From NCBI GenBank assembly GCA_902373525.1, contig CABKMN010000005.1, forward strand, positions 1-64,000: 64,000 nt of DNA. The letters are read 5' to 3'. Both the position numbers and the translations under genes were made by a program. Below are positions 45,161 through 53,089 of the stretch, piece after piece. The notes beneath the pieces were generated by a model, which searched no databases, was not told the origin of the DNA, and saw nothing but the letters and a program-made list of their open reading frames with translations. This DNA is from an uncultured Bilophila sp. GTDB lineage: Bacteria > Desulfobacterota > Desulfovibrionia > Desulfovibrionales > Desulfovibrionaceae. Position 1 is the first letter of the stretch. Each line of letters opens with the position of its first letter.

Positions 45161-46714
45161 TTAACGGTTTGCCGACCCCGGCGCGTCCCCGGCGGGATTC
45201 GCCGTGACCAGCCATGCCAGTTCGTGACGGCTGCTGATCCCGAGCCTGCGGTGGATGTTTCGGATATGGGTCTTCAGGGTGCTCGGCGAAATGTTCAGGT
45301 TGTCGCAGATGGTCGCGTCCGGCGTCTTGCGGGCGAGCAAGGCCGCGATCATCGCCTGCTGCCGGGTCAGGCCGAGCTCCCGGAAATGCGCCTCCAGTTC
45401 CTCCAGCGGCCATTCCAGCAGCGACTGGGGCGTACTCGGCAAGGGCTTGTCGGAAGTGCGCCCGGCCTCCGCCGTTTCGGTCTTCGCCAGTCGGAAAAAG
45501 CCCACCTTTTCCAGATACACCACAAAGATGAAGCTCCCCGCCAGAATGGCGAACGCCTGAAACGCGAACAGCGAGTTGAGCGAATCGCCCCGGGCGATGC
45601 TCTCCGCAATCCAGCCGCTGTTGTGACTGCCCACCCACGAGGCCAGCGCGATGCCTCCGAGGCCGAAGGCCAGCAATCGCAACCGTCCGCGCCCCCGGCG
45701 GTAGGAAGCCGTGTGCAGGAACGCCGTCATCATATAGATGTTGAGCAGGGTGTAGCCGAACAGCAGGCCGCCGAGCGACAGGCCGGGCGATTCCCTGTGC
45801 AGCAGCGGCCACGCCGTATACCCGACGACCAGCACCGGGATCACCAGCAGGAACGCGTACCAGATCGGCGAACGGTGCGCCTGCCCGAGCACCAGCAGGG
45901 CCGAGAGGCTCCCCAGCACGACGAGGCTCAGCACGCTCAGACTCGGCGAGGGCATGACCGGCTCAAGCGCGCCGGACAGATTGTAATAGGCGCTTTCGCT
46001 GAATGCGGTGAACAGACATCCGCTCCAGAAAAAAAGCGGTATCCGGGCAAACGGATAGGGCTCTTTCTCGTCCTCGGACAGGCCGCCGTCGTCGCACGGC
46101 AGCAGGGCGAACACGACCGGAAACAGCAAGGCCGGAACCACCCAGTACGGTTCGGGGAACAGCAGGACGAGGTAGTTGCAGACCGGCGTCACCGCGCTCG
46201 CCAGACCGAGCCCGAGGACAAGTTGCCCCGACGTGAACCGGCACAGCCCGAGCCCGATGCGGCAGGCCGCGATGCCCGCCCCCATCCCGGCGAACAGGCT
46301 GATCGCCAGACCGCCGAAACGGACCCAGACGGAATGTTCGTCGACCGCCGGAGTCACCATCAGCAGCACGGGAGTCCACATCAGCAGCAGGGTCACAATC
46401 CGGCACTGCATGCTCGTGCGGCCCACGATGGGCGCGCAGCCTTCCTGCGCCTCCGGGCGGAACCGCAGCCGGACCCCGTAGGCCAGCAACAGAGCCCCGG
46501 TGAACAGCGGAAGGTGGAACAATTGCCCCGCTTCGTCGTTATAAGGCACAAGCCCCGGCGTGTTGTACAGACGGAACGCCTGCCACAACCATGAAAAGAA
46601 AATCGCGGACAACAGCGCCGTACCGAGCAATGCCCGAACGGTACGCGCGCCGGAAGGCCAAACGCCTTTTTCCGCAAGCGGTTCCATCGACGGGTCAACT
46701 ACGCCTTTTTTCAC
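45161..46714 (-). CDS. Membrane-anchored LuxR-family regulator with about 12 transmembrane helices
   Basis: A 517-residue protein with an unusual layout: roughly twelve hydrophobic helices (residues about 25-420, resembling a transporter or MFS-like core) fused to a C-terminal LuxR/GerE helix-turn-helix (about 455-510). The DNA-binding part contains RELGLTRQQAMIAALLARKT, ISPSTLKTHIRNIHRRL and RHELAWLV. It would sense a signal in or across the membrane and regulate transcription. A GTG start at 46714 is preferred because GGAG lies 5 bp before it. A TTG at 46789 or an ATG at 46687 are alternatives. Likely targets are the neighbouring dehydrogenase operon or dctP (inference). Confidence 0.82.
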   Translation of the reverse strand: MKKGVVDPSMEPLAEKGVWPSGARTVRALLGTALLSAIFFSWLWQAFRLYNTPGLVPYNDEAGQLFHLPLFTGALLLAYGVRLRFRPEAQEGCAPIVGRTSMQCRIVTLLLMWTPVLLMVTPAVDEHSVWVRFGGLAISLFAGMGAGIAACRIGLGLCRFTSGQLVLGLGLASAVTPVCNYLVLLFPEPYWVVPALLFPVVFALLPCDDGGLSEDEKEPYPFARIPLFFWSGCLFTAFSESAYYNLSGALEPVMPSPSLSVLSLVVLGSLSALLVLGQAHRSPIWYAFLLVIPVLVVGYTAWPLLHRESPGLSLGGLLFGYTLLNIYMMTAFLHTASYRRGRGRLRLLAFGLGGIALASWVGSHNSGWIAESIARGDSLNSLFAFQAFAILAGSFIFVVYLEKVGFFRLAKTETAEAGRTSDKPLPSTPQSLLEWPLEELEAHFRELGLTRQQAMIAALLARKTPDATICDNLNISPSTLKTHIRNIHRRLGISSRHELAWLVTANPAGDAPGSANR

Positions 46715-47022
46715 AAGGACTCCAATGCAACGGCAAACGCCGTTCCCCCACTGACGGACGACCAGAGAAAAGGAACAGGGTTCTGCCAAGCGATTTTTGT
46801 CATCGATTCCGGGACAACAATCGTTTCAAAAAGAAAGCAATTCTACAATAGTAAACGGAACAATGACGTTGCCGTTTTGGGTATGCCGAGACGGTTGGCC
46901 GTTCGGGGCGGAACGCCGCGGAAACGACGTCTCCGGCATCCCCGCCGCCATCCCGGCAGAATAGCGACCTTGCGGCACAAGTACAAGCCCGGAAAGGAAC
47001 GCCGTCGTCCTCTCCGGCGGGC
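46715..47022. other. Intergenic region between dctP and the LuxR-type gene
   Basis: 308 bp with no gene. A distinctly AT-rich segment (about 46795-46870) upstream of the LuxR-type start probably carries its promoter. No clean hexamers were assigned. Confidence 0.4.
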
Positions 47023-48060
47023 TCATCGCCTGTCGTGCTGCGTCTCCGCAACGAGATCGATCAGTTCCTGGGTCACGGAACGCCGGAAAATGTCCCATAC
47101 CGGGCGCGTCTTGCGCCGCATTTCGTCCATCATCGCGTCCGTGGGCTGGACAACTACGATGCCGTCCTGCTCGAACCGCCTGCGGGCCTGTTCCTCGGAC
47201 TGCGGGGCCAGCACCTCACGCTGGTATTTCAGGGCCTCGTCCGCCGCCTCGCGGATGATCCGTCTGGCCTGCGGGTCGAGCCGTTCCCACCACTGCCTGT
47301 TGGCGCTCAAAATCTGCATCCCGTAGTTGTGGCGGGAAATGAAGCCGTACTTCAGAAGGTCCTCATGTTCCGCATTGAGCAGGAAGGAAAAGGTGTTGCC
47401 CTCCCCTTCGACGATGCCTTCCCTGAGGGCGGTATGGGTTTCCCCCCAAGCCAGCGTTTTCGGACGCATGCCCAGCGCCTTCGCCACTTCGGTCTCGACG
47501 GGGGAGGCCGTGGTCCGCACGACGATGCCCGCAAGGTCCTCCACCGACCGGATCGGCTTCTTCACGCTGAAGAAATCACGGTAGCCGTATTCGCAGAACA
47601 TGATCGGCTCAAGACCGACTTCATTGAATTTCTTCTGGAAATAGGTCCTCAGTTCGCCGTGGTCCACGGAGGCGTACAGGTTCTTCTGATACTCGGGGCT
47701 GGTGATGTACGGCAGATCGAACACCATGAGCGACGGCACGAACCGCGTCAGGTTCGGGCTGGAACTGACGGCCATTTCGAGGCCGCCGCTCTGCGCGCCC
47801 TTGATCATCACCACGTCGCTCCCGAGCACCGCGTTGGGGAAAACGTGCACCTTGATCTTGTTGCCGGACTTCCGGGCCACGATGTCCCCGAACATCTCGA
47901 ACGCCAACGTCGTATGGTGCCCGGGGGGGCAAGGATGCGCCAGCCGGAACCGCAGCCTCGGCCCGGTATATTCCGCGCGGGCGGACGATAGCCCCCCCCA
48001 CGCGAACACGCAGGCCACGGCCAGCGCCATGACCGTCAGGTGAAACAAACTCCGTTTCAT
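47023..48060 (-). CDS. TRAP transporter solute-binding protein, DctP family (orphan)
   Basis: A periplasmic binding protein of 345 residues, cleaved after a typical signal peptide (hydrophobic core LTVMALAVACVFAWGGL, cleavage near ARA-EY). Family patterns include LRFRLAHPCPPGHHTTLAFEMF, KIKVHVFPNAVLGSD, LGMRPKTLAWGETHTALREGIVEGEGN and the late EQARRRFEQDGIVVV. The conserved Arg that binds the carboxylate of ligands is probably in GIVVRTTASPVE. The ATG at 48060 has AGAGG 7 bp upstream. No DctQ or DctM permease genes are adjacent, so it either supplies a remote permease or presents a ligand to the neighbouring membrane-bound LuxR regulator. Confidence 0.87.
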   Translation of the reverse strand: MKRSLFHLTVMALAVACVFAWGGLSSARAEYTGPRLRFRLAHPCPPGHHTTLAFEMFGDIVARKSGNKIKVHVFPNAVLGSDVVMIKGAQSGGLEMAVSSSPNLTRFVPSLMVFDLPYITSPEYQKNLYASVDHGELRTYFQKKFNEVGLEPIMFCEYGYRDFFSVKKPIRSVEDLAGIVVRTTASPVETEVAKALGMRPKTLAWGETHTALREGIVEGEGNTFSFLLNAEHEDLLKYGFISRHNYGMQILSANRQWWERLDPQARRIIREAADEALKYQREVLAPQSEEQARRRFEQDGIVVVQPTDAMMDEMRRKTRPVWDIFRRSVTQELIDLVAETQHDRR

Positions 48061-48311
48061 CGTCATACCTCTATGCTTGGTGAAGCGCCCTCTCCGGAAC
48101 GCCGCGGAGCGGGCATGCCGATCCTTTTGCTCAGAAACGCCCCACCATACAATCCCCCAAAGGGGTATTTTCATCAGAAAAAGCGGGCATCACCGCACCG
48201 CCCGGAGGAGCTCCGGCGGGAAACGCGGGTATCCCCTTTGATCCTTATGGGATTATACTGTTTTCAAGAAGAAATCCATAGCGCGCCCCGCCCTCTCCCG
48301 AAACGGAAATC

Positions 48312-49889
48312 CTATCGTTTTTCCGCCGGCGGCACGGGACGCTGCGGATGGACCCGAATCTGATCGATACGCAGCCCGTCCAGAGAAACCACGGTCCACA
48401 GGCGGCCCCAGAAGAAAAGGCTCTCGCCCGCCGTGGGGATGTGTCCCAGACGTTCCAGCAGCAGACCCGCCATCGTGGCGCAGCTCAGTTCCTCTTCCGG
48501 CTGGATGCCCAGACTGTGCAGCCCCTCGTCGACGGCCATGCGGCCCGGCAGCAGCCACGAACCATCGGCCTGCCGGAACGCCTCCGGTTCGGACGCCACC
48601 TCGCCCATGTGCCCGGCGATGGCCGACAGGATGTCCATGGGCGTGACGACGCCCACGGCGCTGCCGTACTCGTCCAGCACGATGCCCATAGGGGCCGGAC
48701 GCTGCCGGAAGGCGTCCAGCACGTCGGGAAGGCCGGTGTGCTCAAACACCATCGGCACCGGAACTACGGACGCCTCAAGGGAAAAACGTCCCGTCTTCTG
48801 GTAGCGCCACAAAAGCTCGCGCAGGTCCACGACGCCGAGCACTTCGTCGGTATCCCCGCGCATCACCGGCAGAAACGCCTGTTTCGACGCGCCCGCCACG
48901 GCAAGGAGACGCTCCGGCGTGTCGGAGCTGTCGAGCCACTGCACCTTGTGCCGAGGCGTCATGATGTACCGGACGGTCCTGCCGCCGAAACGGATGACGC
49001 GGGCGACGATGGCCCGCTCCTCCGGCCCGAACACCTTGTCGCGCTTGTCGTCGTAGCTCAGTGCGGCCATATCCCGTTCCGTCTCCCCACCGGGCACGGG
49101 CACGCCGCCGAGCAGTTCCAGCACCGCCCGCGCCGCCGATTCGCGCAGGCCGCGCGTGGTGATCCGGTTCCGGCGGTTGCGCAGCGCCAACTGGTTGAAC
49201 GCCTCCACGACGATGGAAAAACCGATGGCGGCGTAGAGATAGCCTTTGGGGATATGGTAGCCGAGGCCCTCCAGAATCAGGCTCAGGCCGATCATAAGCA
49301 GGAAGCCGAGGCACAGGATGATGACCGTGGGGTGCCTGTCCACGAACCGCGTCAGGGGCCGGGACGCCAGCAGCATCACCAACACGGCGAACACCACGGC
49401 GATCATCATGATGGACAGTTCCTTGACCATGCCCACGGAGGTGATGACCGAATCCAGCGAGAAAATGGCGTCCAGCACGACGATCTGGGTGATGACCTGC
49501 CAGAACACAGCCTGATGCGCGGGCTTGTCCTCGGCGGGCTGGAACCCTTCCAGCCGTTCGTGCAGCTCCATCGTCCCCTTTAATAAAAGGAAGAAGCCGC
49601 CCACGAACAGGATCACGTCCCGCGCGGTAAAGGCGTGCCCGAACACCGTGAACCACGGAGCCGTCAGCCCCACCAGCCACGCCACCGTGGACAGCAGGAC
49701 CAACCGCATGATCAGCGCAAGCGAAAGGCCGACGGTGAAGGCATGCCTGCGCTTGGCCTCCGGCAGCCGGGACGAGAGAATGGAAATGAAAACGAGGTTG
49801 TCGATGCCGAGCACGACTTCAAGCAACACGAGAGTGCCCAGCCCGCCCCATGCGGTCGGCTCAGTCACCCATGCAAAATCAAGAAACAT
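48312..49889 (-). CDS. TerC-family membrane protein with CBS and CorC/HlyC domains
   Basis: A 525-residue protein. The N-terminal half (about 1-240) is a TerC domain with about seven helices, starting WGGLGTLVLLEVVLGIDNLVFISILSSRLP and including LDAIFSLDSVITSVGMV, whose acidic residues in membrane helices are family-typical. The C-terminal half has two CBS motifs (about 310-440, including VTPMDILSAIAGHMGE) and a transporter-associated CorC/HlyC domain. TerC proteins have been tied to metal (Mn2+) export and tellurite resistance. The ATG at 49889 follows GGAGGAAGGAG; an earlier ATG at 49940 is less likely. Confidence 0.9.
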   Translation of the reverse strand: MFLDFAWVTEPTAWGGLGTLVLLEVVLGIDNLVFISILSSRLPEAKRRHAFTVGLSLALIMRLVLLSTVAWLVGLTAPWFTVFGHAFTARDVILFVGGFFLLLKGTMELHERLEGFQPAEDKPAHQAVFWQVITQIVVLDAIFSLDSVITSVGMVKELSIMMIAVVFAVLVMLLASRPLTRFVDRHPTVIILCLGFLLMIGLSLILEGLGYHIPKGYLYAAIGFSIVVEAFNQLALRNRRNRITTRGLRESAARAVLELLGGVPVPGGETERDMAALSYDDKRDKVFGPEERAIVARVIRFGGRTVRYIMTPRHKVQWLDSSDTPERLLAVAGASKQAFLPVMRGDTDEVLGVVDLRELLWRYQKTGRFSLEASVVPVPMVFEHTGLPDVLDAFRQRPAPMGIVLDEYGSAVGVVTPMDILSAIAGHMGEVASEPEAFRQADGSWLLPGRMAVDEGLHSLGIQPEEELSCATMAGLLLERLGHIPTAGESLFFWGRLWTVVSLDGLRIDQIRVHPQRPVPPAEKR

Positions 49890-49972
49890 ACACGCTCCTT
49901 CCTCCGAAGATACGGAGGAGTGCCATTGTGGTTTGAACAAACGACGCCGTACATGATTTCACGGGGAAGCGT

Positions 49973-50389
49973 TCAAACCGGCGGGGAGCGCGGGCAGGAA
50001 GCGATGGGCGCGGGCGAAGGCGGAGGCATCTCCGACACGCCGCCTACGGCGCGGGACCGGAACGACGGGTGGGGAAGTTCGATACCGGACAGCAGAACGG
50101 GCGCGTTTCCGGCGTACCCCCGTTCTGGTCGGGGGCTGAGATACGTTTTCCGTTTCTCAATCCGGTGCCCCCTCCCCTGCTCCACGGGGCACCAGGCGGA
50201 AGCGCGCTCGTCGAGACGGTGCGCGAACACCGTGCAACCAGACGCCGTTTCCCTATCAAAAGAAACGTCGAAATACGGATGCCAAGGGGAGGAAAGGGAG
50301 ACGTTCGGAAAGAAAAGCGATCCGCAGCCCGTCAGCAACAGGCCGAGAAGGACACAGACAAGATTTTTTCGTAGGGGAGGTACGTCCAC
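49973..50389 (-). CDS. Possible small lipoprotein
   Basis: From a GTG at 50389 the frame encodes 138 residues beginning VDVPPLRKNLVCVLLGLLLTGC. This is a classic lipoprotein signal: a positive start, a hydrophobic core, and the lipobox LLTGC with the modified Cys at residue 22. The mature part starts GSLFFPNVSLSSPWHP and then becomes low-complexity and Pro/Arg-rich, and I recognise no family. No Shine-Dalgarno site is obvious. The gene may be a degraded remnant, or real coding may stop earlier through an unseen frameshift. Confidence 0.35.
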   Translation of the reverse strand: MDVPPLRKNLVCVLLGLLLTGCGSLFFPNVSLSSPWHPYFDVSFDRETASGCTVFAHRLDERASAWCPVEQGRGHRIEKRKTYLSPRPERGYAGNAPVLLSGIELPHPSFRSRAVGGVSEMPPPSPAPIASCPRSPPV

Positions 50390-50625
50390 AGTGTCGTATT
50401 GTGCATTGCCCGCCCCACCGGTGTCAAGCGGGAGGCCCGCCAGCCGCGCCGCTCCCTCCACAAATCGCTCTCCTGCGGCTTCACTCCGCGGGAACATGCC
50501 GGACCAGCTTCCTCGCCAGTCTTTCCAAGGCAAAACACCGCCCATTCGTTGGATATGCAATAAACTGTATTTGCAGATAAAAAAAGAAATGTGGAAAAAT
50601 ATACGCGAAACGGTGATTTTTTTTG

Positions 50626-50654
50626 TTGACAGTCGGTGGGCTTTTTACTAAACA
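50626..50654 (+). promoter_or_regulatory. Likely promoter of the tRNA-Gln/tRNA-Glu transcript
   Basis: A perfect TTGACA (50626-50631) is followed after 17 bp by TAAACA (50649-50654), a weaker -10. The tRNA-Gln 5' end is 14 bp further on. The region upstream is AT-rich. Confidence 0.5.
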
Positions 50655-50667
50655 GTTTTTCGCGCGT

Positions 50668-50742
50668 TGGGCTATCGTTCAATTGGCAGGACGACGGATT
50701 CTGGTCCCGTTAATCGTGGTTCAAGTCCACGTAGCCCAGCCA
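50668..50742 (+). tRNA. tRNA-Gln (anticodon CUG)
   Basis: A 75-base cloverleaf with acceptor arms TGGGCTA / TAGCCCA, a D arm containing the TTCAATTGGCAGGAC loop, and anticodon CTG at 50701-50703 in loop TTCTGGT. The T arm is CGTGG-TTCAAGT-CCACG and GCCA is encoded at the 3' end. The bottom pair of the anticodon stem is an A-C mismatch, otherwise pairing is regular. It is 14 bp upstream of tRNA-Glu and probably cotranscribed. Confidence 0.93.
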
Positions 50743-50756
50743 ACACGCACTCAGAC

Positions 50757-50833
50757 GTCCCCATCGTCTAGCCGGCCCAGGACAGCGGCCTTTCACGCCG
50801 TCAACAGCGGTTCAAATCCGCTTGGGGACGCCA
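50757..50833 (+). tRNA. tRNA-Glu (anticodon UUC), integration target of the mobile element
   Basis: A 77-base tRNA closely similar to bacterial tRNA-Glu. Acceptor GTCCCCA pairs with TGGGGAC, anticodon TTC lies at 50792-50794 in loop CTTTCAC, T arm is AGCGG-TTCAAAT-CCGCT, and CCA is encoded. The 3' part (from 50786) is repeated at 62639-62686, so this gene is the attL side of an integrated element whose insertion restored an intact 3' half. The transcript now reads into a terminator supplied by the element. Confidence 0.93.
50786..50833 (+). repeat. attL, left attachment repeat
   Basis: 48 bp covering the anticodon arm to CCA end of tRNA-Glu. It is identical to attR except at 50820 (G here, C at 62673). 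The G keeps the T-arm fully paired, so this functional copy is the one under selection. Confidence 0.92.
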
Positions 50834-50842
50834 AGAAAAATC

Positions 50843-50873
50843 AAGCACTTACATGAAATGTAAGTGCTTTTTT
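50843..50873 (+). terminator. Element-borne terminator for the tRNA transcript
   Basis: A perfect 12-bp stem AAGCACTTACAT / ATGTAAGTGCTT with a GAA loop and a run of T begins 9 bp after tRNA-Glu. It lies inside the element, so the element supplies a terminator to replace the one it displaced. Confidence 0.88.
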
Positions 50874-50878
50874 CGTAT

Positions 50879-50909
50879 GTGGGGCAAATTTGCCCCACGC
50901 TCTGCCCCA
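50879..50909. repeat. Left TGCCCCA motif cluster, candidate integrase arm sites
   Basis: A perfect 20-bp palindrome GTGGGGCAAATTTGCCCCAC (50879-50898) is followed by a third copy, TGCCCCA, at 50903-50909. The same octamer recurs near the right end of the element, as expected for arm-type binding sites of a tyrosine integrase. Confidence 0.6.
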
Positions 50910-50972
50910 TAGATTCTGACGATTTGAATAACTAACCAAAACAGTATAAGAAATTATTAAGTGAGGGTTGAG

Positions 50973-51785
50973 ATGGTTACGATATCGGAATTTGCTCAAG
51001 ATATTATCACAAAACAATACAAAAATCTTGTCCAAGCAAAGAGGCCTGAATATCTCTCTGTATGGCCACTCATCCATGGTTATGTCTTAGTCTTTTACAC
51101 ATTTAATGACTGGATAATTCTTTCATTAAAAAATAACTCACCTAATTTTTTTAATACAAGCGGCGGCTCAGCTTTACCACAATCAATTATCGGATTTTCA
51201 GAAATAACCTCCCAGAATATTAATGTAGTAAGAGAAAATATAAAAAAATATGCTGGAATTGATCGTGATGGGGGTGTTATAATTTTCAATAACGATGGCA
51301 GAGACGTAAATTTCACAGAAGAACTAGACCTTCTTTTAAAACAGCATGATATGATGTTTGGATTGAGGCCAATGAAAATATTTTTAAGTCACAAGTCTGA
51401 AGATAAAGTCAATATAGTTAGAGATTACAAGCAAACGCTCCAGCTGCTCGGTTTTGACCCTTGGATTGATGAAGATGCAATGGTCGCCGGAACTAAGCTA
51501 GAGCGTGGTATTCTGCAAGGTTTTCAAGATTCTTGTGCTGTGGTTTTCTTTATCACTGAAAATTTTAAGGATGAAGATTTTTTAGCAACTGAAATTGATT
51601 ACGCTCTCAACCGGACTAGAGAAGATAAAAATTTTGCAATTATCACAATTGTTTTGGACAGTGGTTTAACGGTTCCAGATTTGCTGCGCCCATATGTTTG
51701 GAAAAATGTGGATAGCCAGTTAGAAGGACTGCGCGAAATATTGAAAGCACTTCCTATCTCGGTCGGACCAGTTTATATGAAGTGA
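50973..51785 (+). CDS. TIR-domain protein with unrecognised N-terminal domain
   Basis: 270 residues in very AT-rich DNA. The C-terminal half (about 135-265) is a TIR domain: MKIFLSHKSEDK at its start, LLGFDPWIDEDAMVAGTKLERGI, then SCAVVFFITENF and FLATEIDYAL, whose Glu fits the catalytic glutamate of NAD+-cleaving TIRs. The N-terminal 130 residues match no family I know. The ATG at 50973 has GAGG 6 bp upstream; GTG at 50961 is an alternative. Bacterial TIR proteins are often NADases or signal synthases in antiphage defence (Thoeris, CBASS, Pycsar). No ThsA or other effector gene is adjacent, so a defence role is inference. Confidence 0.8.
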   Translation: MVTISEFAQDIITKQYKNLVQAKRPEYLSVWPLIHGYVLVFYTFNDWIILSLKNNSPNFFNTSGGSALPQSIIGFSEITSQNINVVRENIKKYAGIDRDGGVIIFNNDGRDVNFTEELDLLLKQHDMMFGLRPMKIFLSHKSEDKVNIVRDYKQTLQLLGFDPWIDEDAMVAGTKLERGILQGFQDSCAVVFFITENFKDEDFLATEIDYALNRTREDKNFAIITIVLDSGLTVPDLLRPYVWKNVDSQLEGLREILKALPISVGPVYMK

Positions 51786-51914
51786 CGATTCCGAGTAATT
51801 GTTTTTTTGAGGAGGTGCTTCAAAACACCTTTATTCTTTGCTGGCCTGCCGTTCCGATGAAAAAGAAGGAGGAAAATATGTATTTTAAAATGATGAACAG
51901 TAAATGATTTCTAT

Positions 51915-52061
51915 TTAAAATAGAAGATATATTCCGTATATAATACTTAAAATTGATAGAACTGCAACAAATAAATCAACAAAAGGCTTAACTGCTCCTT
52001 GTAGTTTTAGTATGCTTGGAAATACAAATATACCAAGAAATAGAAAAATGAATGCTTTCAT
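51915..52061 (-). CDS. 48-residue hydrophobic membrane peptide
   Basis: The frame encodes MKAFIFLFLGIFVFPSIL, then KLQGAVKPFVDLFVAVL and SILSIIYGIYLLF: two hydrophobic helices joined by a short polar turn. GAGG lies about 9 bp before the ATG. It is directly downstream of the broken lipoprotein gene on the same strand and convergent with the TIR gene. No family is recognised. It could be a small membrane effector or immunity-type protein for a cargo module, but nothing in the sequence proves that. Confidence 0.5.
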   Translation of the reverse strand: MKAFIFLFLGIFVFPSILKLQGAVKPFVDLFVAVLSILSIIYGIYLLF

Positions 52062-52072
52062 GTGACTTGTCC

Positions 52073-52803
52073 TCATCTTTTTATGACGCTAATTTTATCA
52101 TCGAGCAATGGTTCGCCTGGGGAATTATGGTTATAAACATCATAATATACAGCTTCATATGTATTTTTACCTAGAGTTTCGGGAAGAACATGTAGCATAA
52201 TGGGTAGCACACTTCTTAAATCTCCACTTGATCCTATGCTATGTATAAAGACTTTCCATACTTGATTTCCTAATTTTATATCTTCATTTTTTTATTTAAT
52301 CCATATGCAGTCATTCCTATATGTCGTTCGTAGTCAGTATATGTTCGCACATTCTACTGGTATCCAACAATTCCGTATCTAGGCATTGGATAAGTTTGAG
52401 TATTATATGTACCATATATATTATTTTTATCAAGCGTCGAATTGCTATTCCCATAAGTATATGAACTACACCCAGTAATGCCAGTTACGGGAGTATTATA
52501 TGTTTCAATGTGCTCTTTGGGTTCGCTTATTCCATAGCCTACCATTACAATATAGTCAGCATTGTATAAATTTTCAGTTACTATCATATTTTTATTTTCA
52601 AAATATGGTTTTAATAATAGGCAAACCTCTTTAAATTGCAAATCATTAATATTTACCCCCTTGTCTAAAGGAAAAAAATAATAATTTTTATTTTCCATGG
52701 TATAATTATCTACTGCAGATATTGCATCAACACCAACACTGTATTTTGTGCTTGCACATCCTGACAAAAAAATAAAAAGAACAAAAATAAAATAACGAAT
52801 CAT
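52073..52803 (-). pseudogene. Broken lipoprotein gene (internal UAG and poly-A frameshift)
   Basis: The frame starts MIRYFIFVLFIFLSGCAS, a clear lipoprotein signal with lipobox LSGC, after AAGGAG. It stops at a TAG (52354-52356) after 149 codons. Reading through, the same frame continues NVRTYTDYERHIGMTAYGLNKK to a run of seven A (plus strand T at 52287-52293). One extra A there would join it to LGNQVWKVFIHSIGSSGDLRSVL and on to a stop at 52073, giving about 240 residues. That extended C-terminus looks like one coherent domain of a DUF4136-like lipoprotein. The parts therefore seem to be one gene broken by two lesions. Confidence 0.65.
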
Positions 52804-53089
52804 ATGTTCTCCTTTTTTGATCAGTATCCAAGCCTGTGAGAATCTGAATAATTTTTTCAAGATTTCACATGTAGTTGAAACGGGTGAACAGGGAGCAATC
52901 GCGGCGTTCCGACCATATCTTCTACGGGCTCGCGACCGTCATCCAATGGTGATGGGATATGCCCTCACCAAAAACTGTACTTTGAGGGAAAGAGGGGCAA
53001 AGGGAAAATTTGTTGTCCAGGGAGGTTTGACAGGGACTATTTTTTTACCTAAAAGAGAAAAAATGAATTTCCCCAAAAAGTACACCTTG

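Noticed and set aside
43059..45812. 917-codon minus-strand frame across the dehydrogenases and the LuxR end
   Set aside because: Antisense to two well-supported dehydrogenase genes, then merges out of frame with the LuxR-type gene; no coherent domain.
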